Origin: Hemicentrotus pulcherrimus | Lineage: Eukaryota; Echinodermata; Echinoidea; Camarodonta; Strongylocentrotidae | Direction: 5' to 3' | DNA length: 13,164 nt | Assembly (NCBI GenBank): GCA_003118195.1 | Contig: BEXV01002707.1 | Span: forward strand, 17,142-30,305 | Shown here: piece after piece, positions 1 to 10,925 of the stretch | How the letters are laid out: the number at the start of each line of letters is the position of its first letter | How positions within the stretch are numbered: position 1 is the first letter of the stretch | Translations under genes and position numbers: made by a program | Notes under the pieces: model-generated | Told to the model about the DNA's origin: nothing | The model's database searches: none | What the model saw: the letters and a program-made list of their open reading frames with translations, nothing else

Positions 1-1221
<1,221 letters not shown>

Positions 1222-1803
1222 TAGTGACCTGCTTTAGTGACCACCTGACCACATTCTTTGTTTTCCTTGAAAATGGTTTCTCATTGAAATATGTACTAAA
1301 GGAACCTGTCTACAAAGACCACTTCTTGTGTTTTCCTTGGGCAGACACTATAGAAAGGTTTGACTGTACTTGGTCAATTTTAACACTAATCAAATTCTTA
1401 TCTTCAGTTCATCCAAGTATATTTTGAGAGAAGTTAAAGAAGGGTGAATGATTGTCCATTCCGTTAATTGTTTTGATTTCTTCTACTTTGTACAAGATTT
1501 CATTCATTTCATTCAGGCATACAGTTTACTCACAAGTCAAATCTGCACCACAAAAATAGTTTGATCTTTGCCAAATTCAACTTGTGCAACTTTAAATTGG
1601 GCAGAGTTCACTGTATTTGTACTTGTGATTATCACTGAAGACTAACACGTTACCTGCAAAGAAATCTGTCGGGGTGTACAATCATATCTTTTAGCATTTC
1701 ATGAAATGTTATACAAATGTTTACTTGAAGCTCTTCATTCATCAGGAAGTGAATAGTTGAGACCATACACATCACAGCCATATTTGCATTGATCCTTGCA
1801 TTC

Positions 1804-2086
1804 TATTATAGTAATAATGATAATGGATTCTTGTACAGCACTCATATCTGTCAGACTTGACACTCCTGGCGCTCCACTTTTATTACCCTGGCTACAACAT
1901 GGCTGACATTGCGGCGCTCTAGCATTTCAAAGAATTAATTCCTTCCAGGTACCGATTGACATCACCTGGGTCGAGTGTGCCAAATGTAGACTAATGTCTT
2001 GCCAAAGGACATTAATGCTATGGCGGGACTCAAACCGTGGACCTTGTGATCGACAGTCCGATGACGTATCGCAAGGACTACGACAC
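1804..2086 (-). mobile_element. tRNA-derived SINE, copy 1
   Basis: Read on the minus strand, this begins with GTGTCGTAGTCC at 2086. It carries an RNA polymerase III B box, GGTTTGAGTCC (2026-2036), continues through GGTACCTGG and ends in GTGCTGTACAAGAATCCA followed by an A/T-rich trinucleotide-like tail (about 1804-1825). It aligns along its whole length with the copy at 2186-2451. The A-box region is more eroded than in the other copy, so it is probably older or transcriptionally dead. It has no coding capacity and would have depended on a LINE for movement. The family name is not known to me; target-site duplications were not clear. Confidence 0.8.
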
Positions 2087-2185
2087 ATCTGATAGTAATC
2101 ATGAAGAAGAAGGGTTCAGATTGACAATTCCCAGTGACAAACTTACAAGCCTATTGGTAAATGAGGTTAGGCTGGTGACACAGAG

Positions 2186-2655
<470 letters not shown>

Positions 2656-2717
2656 GCTCACAACACCAGCCACACGTCGTCGCCAATTGTAAAATATGTC
2701 TAGCAAATGCATCTCAG

Positions 2718-2723
2718 AATAAA
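2718..2723 (+). terminator. Poly(A) signal of RPS14
   Basis: A canonical AATAAA lies 63 bases after the RPS14 stop codon and about 13 bases before an A-rich stretch (2736-2745), giving a 3' UTR of roughly 80 bases. Short 3' UTRs are usual for ribosomal protein mRNAs. A second AATAAA at 3018-3023 could serve as a weaker distal signal. Confidence 0.8.
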
Positions 2724-3823
2724 CACCCTGAGGACAAAAAAAAAAGAATTCACCTTCTAAAGACTTGTATTTATTTTTGTTTCTGTGTGAAAAATTAATC
2801 ATTAGACATTTTTCTGCAATTTTTCAACCATATTGTGTATCTAGTCACGGAGAAATATCTGACATCTTTTCCATGGCACACTGGAGCGGAAGCACATTTT
2901 CCGAAAGTCAGTTTATTTTTGCCATAGAATTTTTCGCAGTTTCATACCATGTGGTTGGAAAAATGTTGAAAAGATGTCTTTATAGAAGCAGCCTATTATT
3001 TAGAGAGTGTTTTATATAATAAAGGTGCTATCGTCTGTTTGGTAACAAGAAACAACATTAATGTAGCATTTGTTGTGTTCAGATTTCTTAAGACGGGCTT
3101 TGAAGAGATCCGTAAACTTCGTCTCAGATTCTGAAACAAAATCCTGGATTTACCTCATGCTGCAATCATGATTATAAACCGTTAGGTCAGTCAGGAACCT
3201 CATGACTTTTACAAGCCGATCGCCTGTCACATTATCAAGATATTTATGATTGGAAATCAAAACCAATTTTTGCGTTTTCATAACACTACAGTCTATTGGG
3301 GAAAACGAGTATGGTAAAACCGGTCACCCAAAGATTTTTTACTTCTTGACCATTTTGAAGTGCGATTTTTTTTCTTAGGGCTTCAATATTACACCATATC
3401 ACAGACACTGATAACACGTAGGGCCGAGTATATCTCGGATTTAACATTGTTAAACAATGCCTTTAACTCAAAAATTATGTTTGAACTACAAATTCTCCAT
3501 TTGGTGCACCTCGTACATGTACATAAATTTTCTGTCTGAATTTTGGCTCCATCCAGAAGGATTTATAGCCTGTACAGCCATGCTTAACTCAAACCCCTGT
3601 CTTGAAACTCGAGTATACAGTAGATCGTGTTACCTGTTCTAAGTAGGTACATTTTGCTAAAGGCACATGGGGTACATTACGCTGTCGGATGAAAAGTCGT
3701 ATGATGTGTGATACTAGAAAGTGTATCTTCATGGTGGTTTGGAGGAGAGAGGCGTGTTTTGAGTTGAGTGGAACGTCTTGATAACAAAGTCCTTGGGGAC
3801 CATGGAAATTCCTTGTTATATCG

Positions 3824-3889
3824 GGGTAGAAACAAGAACATAAAGAGCTGGGAATATCTGGGTAGAAACAAGAACATTAAGAGCTGGGA
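3824..3889. repeat. 36-bp imperfect tandem repeat, 1.8 copies
   Basis: GGGTAGAAACAAGAACAT begins at 3824 and again at 3860. The two copies run on to GAGCTGGGA with a single difference (ATAAAG against ATTAAG). The period, 36 bases, is a multiple of three, so the overlapping open frame shows a repeated RNKNIKSW, but nothing else supports coding. Confidence 0.9.
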
Positions 3890-4388
3890 CCAGCAAAATC
3901 ACCGTGTTAATCTGAGCTTTATAATGAAGTTCCACTGTATAGTGCATGCATACCATGGACATCTTGGCTACATACTCAAGAGGGCAGTGTCTCGAAAAAC
4001 CATCACAAATCTAAGTTACGGTGATATCCCAAAATTCCCATTAAAACAAATGTTAATTGCATAATACCCGCTCTATTGGGTTATAACCAAAACTTTAGAC
4101 TTGTGAACATTCACAAAACGCCCAGGTCACTTCAGTGGGTAGATCAACGAGTACATGAGAAAGGCTGTGTGAGATTAACAACATCTGTCGTGTGTGAGAA
4201 TGAGCATGATGCTTGCAATACACCCCAAAGAGACAATATTTCTTAAAGTTGTCAATTTAACCATACGGCTAGTATATCCATGGTGTAACGGACAGTTAAT
4301 AGTAGACAGTGATGGAGTTTGCCTGAGGTATGAGAGTTTGGTAATCTTTGTCCATCCATTCAGGAGTGCCATTGGGGGGGGGGGTACT

Positions 4389-4516
4389 TGTCTACAGGTG
4401 GATGAAATTCAAATTCACCAGGCCATCAATTTTCTTTCCACAATTTTTTCTCTGTCTACAGGTGGATGAAATTCAAATTCACCAGGCCATCAATTTTCTT
4501 TCCACAATTTTTTCTC
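4389..4516. repeat. Exact 64-bp tandem duplication
   Basis: Two adjacent 64-base units (4389-4452 and 4453-4516) are identical throughout. Each starts TGTCTACAGGTGGATG and ends CCACAATTTTTTCTC. Perfect identity points to a recent duplication or an assembly or sequencing duplication. A run of 11 G (4374-4384) lies five bases upstream and may have promoted slippage. The junction T-rich tract plus CTACAG resembles a 3' splice site, but no exon follows that I can support. Confidence 0.95.
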
Positions 4517-5538
4517 TATTCCCTTCCATATTGTATTTCATATAGCTACGCCTACGCCACCAGTATAGAACATCTGAAACCTGTGTGCTCCACTCTCTAT
4601 CTGTATGTCTGGTATAAAGCAATCCAAAGAATTGCATCTTGATAGCCAACTTTCTTCAACAACCATATACGTACCTCATCCCCTAATAAGGGGAAGTCCA
4701 CCGTAATATTTACCGGTAGTTGGTTTTATTAAAAGCAGAAAGAAAGACAAACATATTAGTAAAAGTATGAGCTATGTCGATTAAAAACAGGAACTTTTTG
4801 AAGTTTTCACCATTGAAAAACAAATCGACAACACTGATGTATCTTGAGAGCTCCTCTACAATTACCTCCGTACAAAAAAAATAATTAACTTTATTTTTCT
4901 TGGTTATTGATGACGGAATACCTTTGTTTGATACACGGGGTTATATACAGACATATTTGCAATTATTGTATTTAGGGTGAATGATTGAAAATTTTCTTAA
5001 GAGAAATTATGAAGTTTGTACTTGGGCAAACGGGATGGGGGCTAGGGGGATACCAATATGTGTTTGATTGTTCGCACCTTCCCAAATTCATAACTTTGTA
5101 ATTTTCAATCGGTTTTTGCTCAAGCTTTCACGACCTGTTTCTATGTTCTGCTTCTATAAAAAGCAACTTAATATCAGGGTGAACTTTCCTTTTACACTTG
5201 AAAATTGAAATAACGCAATCAAAGACTTCCTAAAAATTGAATTTCAATATTTTGTTGTATATCCTAAAGATAATGTAGTTAGATAACACGATATGTTGTA
5301 TTGTTCGCAGACAAACGATGCTACTGCAAGAGGCTTAGATTTATTTTTCGACGGCCTTTGCAATCGTAGTAAATGTAACTTTACTTTATCCACATATTCA
5401 ACCACCCAAAGTCCTGAAACAAACCGCCTGAAATTGACTTTATCCAACCACATACCTCAATCATCAGAGACGGGTTTGTTACCTGTTAACCATTCCCGAA
5501 CGTACTTCTTCCCTCCGCGTACCCAATTACATGTATTG

Positions 5539-5605
5539 TGATGTCATAATAAAGAAGCATGTTCGCGCTTTGTGACGTCATCATTAGTATACGCACTAAA
5601 TATAG
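5539..5605. promoter_or_regulatory. Promoter-like cluster: CRE and MEF2-type sites
   Basis: A perfect cAMP-response element TGACGTCA lies at 5573-5580, with a one-base variant TGATGTCA 34 bases upstream (5539-5546). CTAAATATAG at 5596-5605 fits the MEF2 consensus YTAWWWWTAR and could also act as a TATA-like element. The cluster lies about 170 bases before the candidate first coding exon of the coiled-coil gene, a suitable position for its promoter. The match to consensus is seen; function is inferred, and the individual motifs are short enough to occur by chance. Confidence 0.35.
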
Positions 5606-5776
5606 CAACGCGCTTTCAATATGAGTTTACATTCATAAATTTGATTTACAAGAAACTTATCAAACGCAAATGATAGGCCTATGGTTATACGAAAACGCGA
5701 TGTTCTTGTGTTTGTCAAACGTTTGTTTATTTTATTGAGATATAAAATGATTTAGATCTAGATTAAATTTCACAAG

Positions 5777-5856
5777 ATGTTTACCGCTGCTATAATTCTG
5801 ATGGAAATGAAAAGACCCAGAGGACAACGGCGATGCATGAATGGAGTCGAGATAAG
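5777..5856 (+). CDS. Candidate first coding exon of the coiled-coil membrane protein
   Basis: An ATG at 5777 in fair context (A at -3, in-frame TAG 18 bases upstream) opens 26 codons, MFTAAIILMEMKRPRGQRRC and a further MNGVEI, then two bases AG before a donor-like AAG|GTATAA (GT at 5857-5858). Joined to the acceptor after 6365, the split codon becomes AGT (Ser) and the frame continues in phase through Asp-Asn into the Met at 6373. This would give a 334-residue protein. The phase match and good splice sites support the model, but one in three random pairs would also be in phase. The exon could instead be untranslated, or the true first exon could lie elsewhere. Confidence 0.4.
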
Positions 5857-6268
5857 GTATAACAAACTATGTTTTCCATATTTCAGTATTTCATCATCTT
5901 ATAAGTTATATGGGTTGGTCGATAGAAAATGTCTTTAATTCTCTCTCTCTCTCTCTCCGAAAAAAGTACAATTATGAAATTGACAATAATTTGAAGTCAT
6001 TGGAAGTTTGCGAGATTACATTTCTGTGTTTTCCCTTTTGCATGTTACCTCAGTAATTCACACGATTGCAACGAACGAGTTTCCAGAAAACTATTCATGG
6101 GAAATTTCAATACCGTATACCTCATAAAAATCATGTTCCGATTTATGGAATAGATCTACGTGATGTACGCACATATCAACAGGTGATGGAATTGGAAGAG
6201 ACTAATGATATTGCCTTAGATGGATTTATCGAAAGGTTTTGTGATCGGAATTTTGTCCCTTTATCACT

Positions 6269-6337
<69 letters not shown>

Positions 6338-6365
6338 TACGTTGCGGACCTCATCATCAAAACAG
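5857..6365 (+). other. Candidate 509-bp intron with (CT)n polypyrimidine tract
   Basis: It begins GTATAA and ends AAAACAG. Between 6236 and 6363 there is no AG dinucleotide, an exclusion zone typical ahead of a real 3' splice site, and most of that zone is a (TC)n microsatellite (6269-6338). A second, shorter (TC)n tract is at 5940-5957. The open frames that read through the microsatellite give Ser-Leu runs and are not believed to be protein. Without the splice, this segment would be 5' untranslated sequence or part of a longer frame from 6220. Confidence 0.45.
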
Positions 6366-6372
6366 TGATAAC

Positions 6373-7290
6373 ATGTCTAGGATAAGAGATCTGCGTATAC
6401 CGGGCGAGCATTACATTCCTTCTGCGTCTGACGGTAAGAAGACCCAAATACCTTCGGAACTCTTTTGCCAATCTTTGCATACCATGCACGACAAGGACCA
6501 AACAGGATTCATCCTCGTCAACCGACCTCCCCCGAACATGATATCAACGACGAAATCGACGACGACTAGTACGGCTATTGTCAAACCCGTCCCAGTTAAT
6601 GAAGCGAAACTTCCGGGAAAATATAAAGATGTTATCAATGATTGGGAAAGAAGAGACGGTGCCCAAATCGTATTTGCATACGGGGATGACGAAAGTCGAT
6701 GTCATCCCGGCATGAGCCGAATCGATGTCACGAAGATTCCCGACGGTGAACTTGGCCAAGACGGCGACCGTCTTGCGGCGTTGCAGGATGAGATCACGAC
6801 GAAGAAAGAAAAGCGACGAATGGTCCTGGGGCAGATTCTCAAACTTGAGGATAAGAAGCGACGTTTCATCCGCACCACCCGACTCAACCAAGGAAAGGCC
6901 CGCGTGTCCCAGCGAAAACGCGAAAAACTCGAAAACCTCACTCAAACCAAGATAGATTACCGCCTACAGCAGGTCCTGAACCTCGAGAAAGAGAAGGTCG
7001 ACATGGAAGAGAAGCTGGATAGATTCGAGGACATCGGCATCGCACTCGCCATGCAGAAAGAAGAGAAGCACAGATGTCTACTGGAGACCATCGACAAAGC
7101 ACCGGCACTTTATCGCAAAGAAAGTGAAACACTTGAAGAGCGCCATCAGCGTGAGGTTGTTCGCTACCAGGTTGTCATGGGACTGTTTATGACTCTTTTC
7201 GCGGTGCTCATCTTTACGTACTTCTGTCGGTTTGGCGTCAAGGAAAAGCCTGCTGTAGCAGCAGGAGGTAGAGAAGGCTTCTTCTATTAA
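6373..7290 (+). CDS. Tail-anchored-type coiled-coil membrane protein, family unknown
   Basis: From the Met at 6373 the frame gives 305 residues. Residues 1-130 are largely non-helical, with a Pro-rich patch (51-54) and a Thr/Ser-rich patch (59-68). Residues about 132-263 are rich in Lys, Arg, Glu, Leu and Gln and look like a long coiled coil, broken near 219-228. Residues 267-284 (VVMGLFMTLFAVLIFTYF) form one membrane segment, flanked by Arg264 and Arg286, leaving about 21 residues behind it. No signal peptide is seen. Known: this layout matches tail-anchored proteins, inserted after translation into ER, mitochondrial or peroxisomal membranes with the N-terminus in the cytosol. Which membrane is not decided. 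The frame is richer in G+C than its surroundings, as expected of real coding DNA. The upstream extension through the CT repeat (from 6220) encodes Ser-Leu and is rejected as start; a spliced start at 5777 is possible. I do not recognise the gene. Confidence 0.8.
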   Translation: MSRIRDLRIPGEHYIPSASDGKKTQIPSELFCQSLHTMHDKDQTGFILVNRPPPNMISTTKSTTTSTAIVKPVPVNEAKLPGKYKDVINDWERRDGAQIVFAYGDDESRCHPGMSRIDVTKIPDGELGQDGDRLAALQDEITTKKEKRRMVLGQILKLEDKKRRFIRTTRLNQGKARVSQRKREKLENLTQTKIDYRLQQVLNLEKEKVDMEEKLDRFEDIGIALAMQKEEKHRCLLETIDKAPALYRKESETLEERHQREVVRYQVVMGLFMTLFAVLIFTYFCRFGVKEKPAVAAGGREGFFY

Positions 7291-8035
7291 AGCATCAAGA
7301 AAATTCATCAGAATACAAGGCATTCATTGAATAGGTTTTAATCTAAAATGATTTTTTTTTGGGGGGGAGGGGAGGTGTGGTTAGCAGTCGCAGAAATATT
7401 GTGTACCCCAGTCGAAAACAAATACAAAGATAATCTCAAGTTTATCTAAACAAATCACATAAGCTGAGAACATCCAAATGATGCAAAGTTGTTTGAGGAT
7501 TTGCAAATATGCGTCAGTAATGCATAAATTATACTAAAAACTTTCAAGTTTATATTGTTAAAATGTGATTGCTAAATACCAAATTATTACCTAAATAGTT
7601 TCACGTTCGTTTATCAGTGGTCGGGTTGAAAACAAGCAAATGATCTTGATGATTTCATTCGTCAATCATAACTATGAGTAAACAGATGAATTACTTTAGT
7701 TACATTAAAAAGAAATTCACCTGGACCTGGTAGAATAATTTAAGAAAAGAGCGCAAAAAAAAAAGTTATGAGGTGATTACGTCCGATTAATTTTGTAATG
7801 TTCATTGGCTGTCTGGTCATAACTCATGTTACCATTTATTATGATTAATTTCAATTATCACATCGTTTTTTCAATTAATTATATATGTCTGATACGAAGG
7901 GTATGCAACTGATCAGTTTTAACGAGAGAAACAATGATGAGAGCTATGCAATGTTGAGAACTGATCAACGGATGCAAAGAGATTACGCGACCCGGAAAGA
8001 TTGCGTGAAAGAAGTGCAAGACGCTCGTAGGACTA

Positions 8036-8041
<6 letters not shown>
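7291..8041. other. 3' flank of the coiled-coil gene, no supported gene
   Basis: AT-rich sequence following the stop codon. No AATAAA was found soon after the gene; an ATTAAA variant at 7704-7709 could be its poly(A) signal. A T9G7 run is at about 7351-7367. A short frame at 7885-8106 starts MSDTKGMQLISFNERNND and is charged, but it runs into the GA repeat as Arg-Glu repeats and has no supporting signals. Confidence 0.5.

Positions 8042-8093
<52 letters not shown>
8042..8093. repeat. (AG)26 microsatellite
   Basis: An uninterrupted AG dinucleotide run of 26 units, followed by GGGAGGGAGG. It is pure polypurine on the + strand and likely to vary in length between individuals. Open frames across it on either strand (Arg-Glu or Ser-Leu) are artefacts. 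Confidence 0.97.
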
Positions 8094-8099
<6 letters not shown>

Positions 8100-8612
8100 A
8101 GGATAGATAGACAATGAAACAGACACAGATGGAGACTCCATCTCTAAACAACCAAATTATTACTAACTTTCAATAGGATGCAATGAAGAAAAATAATAAT
8201 GATGCATTTGAAAGAAGATGGAGAAGAATGGTGCTGTTAGCTCTTGGTTGGACACATAATTCAGATGGAAACAAAATAAGGATGATAGATGCAATTTCAT
8301 CCGTACAAACTACACTTTTCATCAATCTGTTTTGTCTATCGGGCTTTATCTTGCGACCTATGACTTTCATTTGAATTTAAATTTATTAACAACAACACAT
8401 CACACTAATGACAGTACATAATTATGAACAATACAATGCAAATAATGATGCTGATACAGTCATGTATACATAACAAGAGTTAATATGTTGATTGAACAGT
8501 AATGGGTTTAAAACGATAATTAGACATAGCTCTGCATGCTATTAAAATGTACAAAAGATATATACGTAAATACATGTATGTGTATTACTATATTTAGGTG
8601 AAGTTGTTAATG

Positions 8613-8653
8613 GGAACTAGAAGTTAGCATAAGTGCTAATCGAGCCTAGTTCC
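8613..8653. repeat. Nested inverted repeat (hairpin)
   Basis: The outer arms GGAACTAG (8613-8620) and CTAGTTCC (8646-8653) are perfectly complementary. Inside them TTAGCA (8624-8629) and TGCTAA (8634-8639) pair around a TAAG loop. The whole 41 bases can fold into one two-part hairpin. It is shorter than a usual microRNA precursor; it might be a fossil transposon end or a structured RNA element. Confidence 0.75.
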
Positions 8654-9269
8654 ATTCTTTGGCAAGATTTTTTAAAATAATTTGTTTATACATATGAATT
8701 TAATTTTTTTTTGTGTGTGTATTTAAAGATAAACTCCTATATTGATTTTGTGACGTAACGTATGTCTATAGCGTCCAGTCATTGTTATTTAGAGTGCACT
8801 GGTGTTATGGAGGATGGGGGGGGGGATGCATCGATATCATTAGGTGCGGTGTAATTAAGTGAAAATAAAATACCAGACAACAAGGCCATTAATTTATTGA
8901 CTGAATGGAAGGATCACTATCATCATCTCTTCACGTTGCCTGCCCTTTACATTTTCGCTTTTCTCTTTGTGTGTCCATCTCTCTTCCTGCAACTCCCTTT
9001 TTGATTTTCGCCATTATTTTGATCGTGGAGTACGAGGCCCCCCCCCTCCCATATACCCCATAGCTTATGATGGGGGTATGAATGTAGGAAACTATGAGAA
9101 CGGGAATACGGGGCACTTTTGATGAGACGGCATTATGTCTAGCATATGATTATTACAATTCTGTTGTTAGGTTCAATCCGGGAATGCCTTAGCATTTGAG
9201 ACTCTCTTTATATACCCATTCTTCTTCTGTTGTATTCTGAATAACCTGATATTATATCAAAATCCCCAG

Positions 9270-9467
9270 GGCTCAGAGCCGTCGCCATCCAGCTCAAATG
9301 GATACTGTTATCTCAACAAAAGAAAAAAGATTACTGGAAAGGGGTCTAACGGAATCAATTAAGGGGACAACGGGAGCTCTGTTGCCCTCGCTAAGCGCTG
9401 AAAAATATGACATTTGTTTTGTTATTCTTCGGCTGACAAACACACAGATTAACGTGTTGGTATGGAT
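9270..9467 (+). other. Weak candidate exon of unknown gene
   Basis: After a CCCCAG acceptor-like site (AG at 9268-9269) the frame is open: AQSRRHPAQ, then Met at 9298 and 56 more codons to TGA at 9469-9471. Just before the stop lies a donor-like AT|GTGAGA (GT at 9468-9469). The conceptual peptide (for example EKRLLERGLTESIKG and LSAEKYDICFVILRL) has ordinary protein-like composition. I recognise no family, the upstream pyrimidine tract is poor, and an open run of this length is not rare by chance. Confidence 0.15.
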
Positions 9468-10589
9468 GTGAGAATCAACCATAATACTCCTAATACTGAA
9501 GGGTATAAAGCTTTTTTAATTCCTCAAGAAAAGAAGCGATTCTGTTTCTTAACCAAAATCCATAAAAAAGGAGATAATACATGTCGATTCATTGTGATTA
9601 TACAACGAAAAGCTGGTTAGGCAATAAGGTATTTTCTTTCGCGCTAATACGGCTTTCTTATTTTAAATACGAACATTCTTTCAATTATTCGGTGCATTTT
9701 TTACAATTGACCGCAAAATACGCGTCTGCTGTGCATGTGGATAAAGCATGCCATTGTTGTTTTGGTTTGAAGGAGCTCAAAACTGAAGTCAACAGACGGC
9801 GACATATAAATTATGTATAACGTCAGAATGATTGACAACACACACAAAATAAGACTTTGTGGCTCAAAAAAAATTAGAGGAATATTATTGGTGAATGAAA
9901 TTTAAGAAGAGATGTATATAAATAGAAAGCCTCTCCCTTTCTATACCAAAATTTAATATTATTTTAGCGAAAGGGTATCAAAATACGCATGAAACGAAAG
10001 TGGGCAAGGGGATACAATATCAGAATGCAGAATAAAGACGGATGAGAAGAATGAAAAGTGGATATTAGAATTTGCAGAACAGGAACAGAAAAGAGAAGTC
10101 GAAACAACGCAGAAAAAACACTAACAAACGTAAAAAAACTAGGTAAAATTAGGCATTCCGACTTCAAATCCAAATCATCGTCGTATATTAACAAGAAAGC
10201 GCTTTGTGACAAACTTCCCCTAACCCCATCTAATTTCACCCTTATCCTTTATTGTGAATATAATACCTGACAATAAGCTTGTGTTTCCATATTTTGCCCC
10301 CCTTACCTTTCTCATACATTTTGTTGGCTTCTTTTTTTTATATCGCATATAGAATTCACCCATATTAAATCATGACGATAAGTTCCATAAAAAACTTTCG
10401 TTTACTCTAGCTTTTTACCTCCTCGAACTTGTTTGCTATTTCATTTTCCTTACCCCAACAAAGAAAAGCTCTTTTGTAACTATATACTTTCCCGGATATA
10501 TTCTCATGTAGGTAAGAGTATCGTCCCGAAAAAAAAAAGTTAGCCAACACTTGTTTGTGGTTTCACTTATGGAGTCAAAGCACGGTCGA

Positions 10590-10652
10590 AGCCACGCCTA
10601 CTGCGTTGTTACTGACCAATCAGGCGTGGCTGTAGCATAACTAGTGACCAAT
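10590..10652. promoter_or_regulatory. Promoter-like cluster: paired CCAAT boxes and GC-box inverted repeat
   Basis: CCAAT boxes lie at 10616-10620 (GACCAATCAG, an excellent NF-Y site) and 10648-10652 (GACCAATCCC), 32 bases apart in the same orientation. A perfect 10-bp inverted repeat AGCCACGCCT (10590-10599) / AGGCGTGGCT (10622-10631) flanks the first box and resembles KLF/Sp1-type GC or CACCC sites. Known: NF-Y pairs about three helical turns apart are common in animal promoters. No start site or gene can be seen on either side, so the target is unknown. Confidence 0.4.
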
Positions 10653-10690
10653 CCCGTGACGAATCCGATTTACGACAACTATCTTGCTTC

Positions 10691-10734
10691 TGTGTTCTTC
10701 TGTGTTCTTCTTTATGTCCTTTCACTCCCCTTTT

Positions 10735-10768
<34 letters not shown>

Positions 10769-10887
10769 TTTATCATCATCTTCTTTTCTTATTTCAGCTT
10801 TTTTATTTTCTTCTTCATTTTTTCTAAATCTCTTTTTCATTGTCATCCACTTTTTTTCTTACCCTTCCTCTCCTTTTTCCCTCCTAG
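10691..10887. repeat. Pyrimidine-rich tract with (TC)14 microsatellite
   Basis: TGTGTTCTTC is tandemly repeated at 10691-10710, followed by an uninterrupted (TC)n run at 10737-10764 and then mostly T/C sequence to about 10887. It is simple sequence; the overlapping open frame (10644-10925) is Ser/Leu/Phe-rich because of it and is not a credible gene. Confidence 0.9.
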
Positions 10888-10925
10888 CTACCACCACAAC
10901 CCCTTATAATCATGCCAAATTATGA

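Larger units (their letters stand above)
2746..5530. other. Intergenic region without a supported gene
   Basis: All open frames here are under 100 codons, lack recognisable motifs and have no convincing splice or promoter context. The stretch is AT-rich and contains a second AATAAA (3018-3023), the 36-bp imperfect tandem repeat at 3824-3889, a G11 run at 4374-4384 and the 64-bp tandem duplication at 4389-4516. It separates RPS14 from the coiled-coil gene to the right. Short exons of an unknown gene cannot be excluded. Confidence 0.6.
8101..10580. other. Intergenic or intronic AT-rich region
   Basis: No gene can be supported. The open frames are short and lack motifs. Items in it are a nested hairpin at 8613-8653, a G run (about 8815-8825), a C-rich stretch near 9040-9050, a weak candidate exon at 9270-9467 and a TATA-box-like TATATAAATA at 9915-9924 with no recognisable gene following it. 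Confidence 0.5.

Noticed and set aside
6066..6368. 100-codon frame ending in Ser-Leu repeats
   Set aside because: Half of it is translation of the CT microsatellite, and it lies in the likely intron before the coiled-coil gene.
6411..7323. Several minus-strand and alternate-frame open frames over the coiled-coil gene
   Set aside because: They are shadows of the high-G+C coding frame on the + strand, with no independent features.
7885..8106. 73-codon frame with Arg-Glu repeats
   Set aside because: The C-terminal third is the AG microsatellite, and no splice, promoter or homology evidence supports the rest.
9581..9820. 79-codon frame preceded by AAAGGAGAT, like a bacterial ribosome binding site
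   Set aside because: The window is eukaryotic, so the site has no meaning; the peptide matches nothing recognised.
9915..9924. Strong TATA-box match TATATAAATA
   Set aside because: No start-site context or gene follows; such matches are expected by chance in AT-rich DNA.
10644..10925. 93-codon Ser/Leu/Phe-rich frame resembling a membrane protein
   Set aside because: The hydrophobic look comes from a T/C simple-sequence tract.
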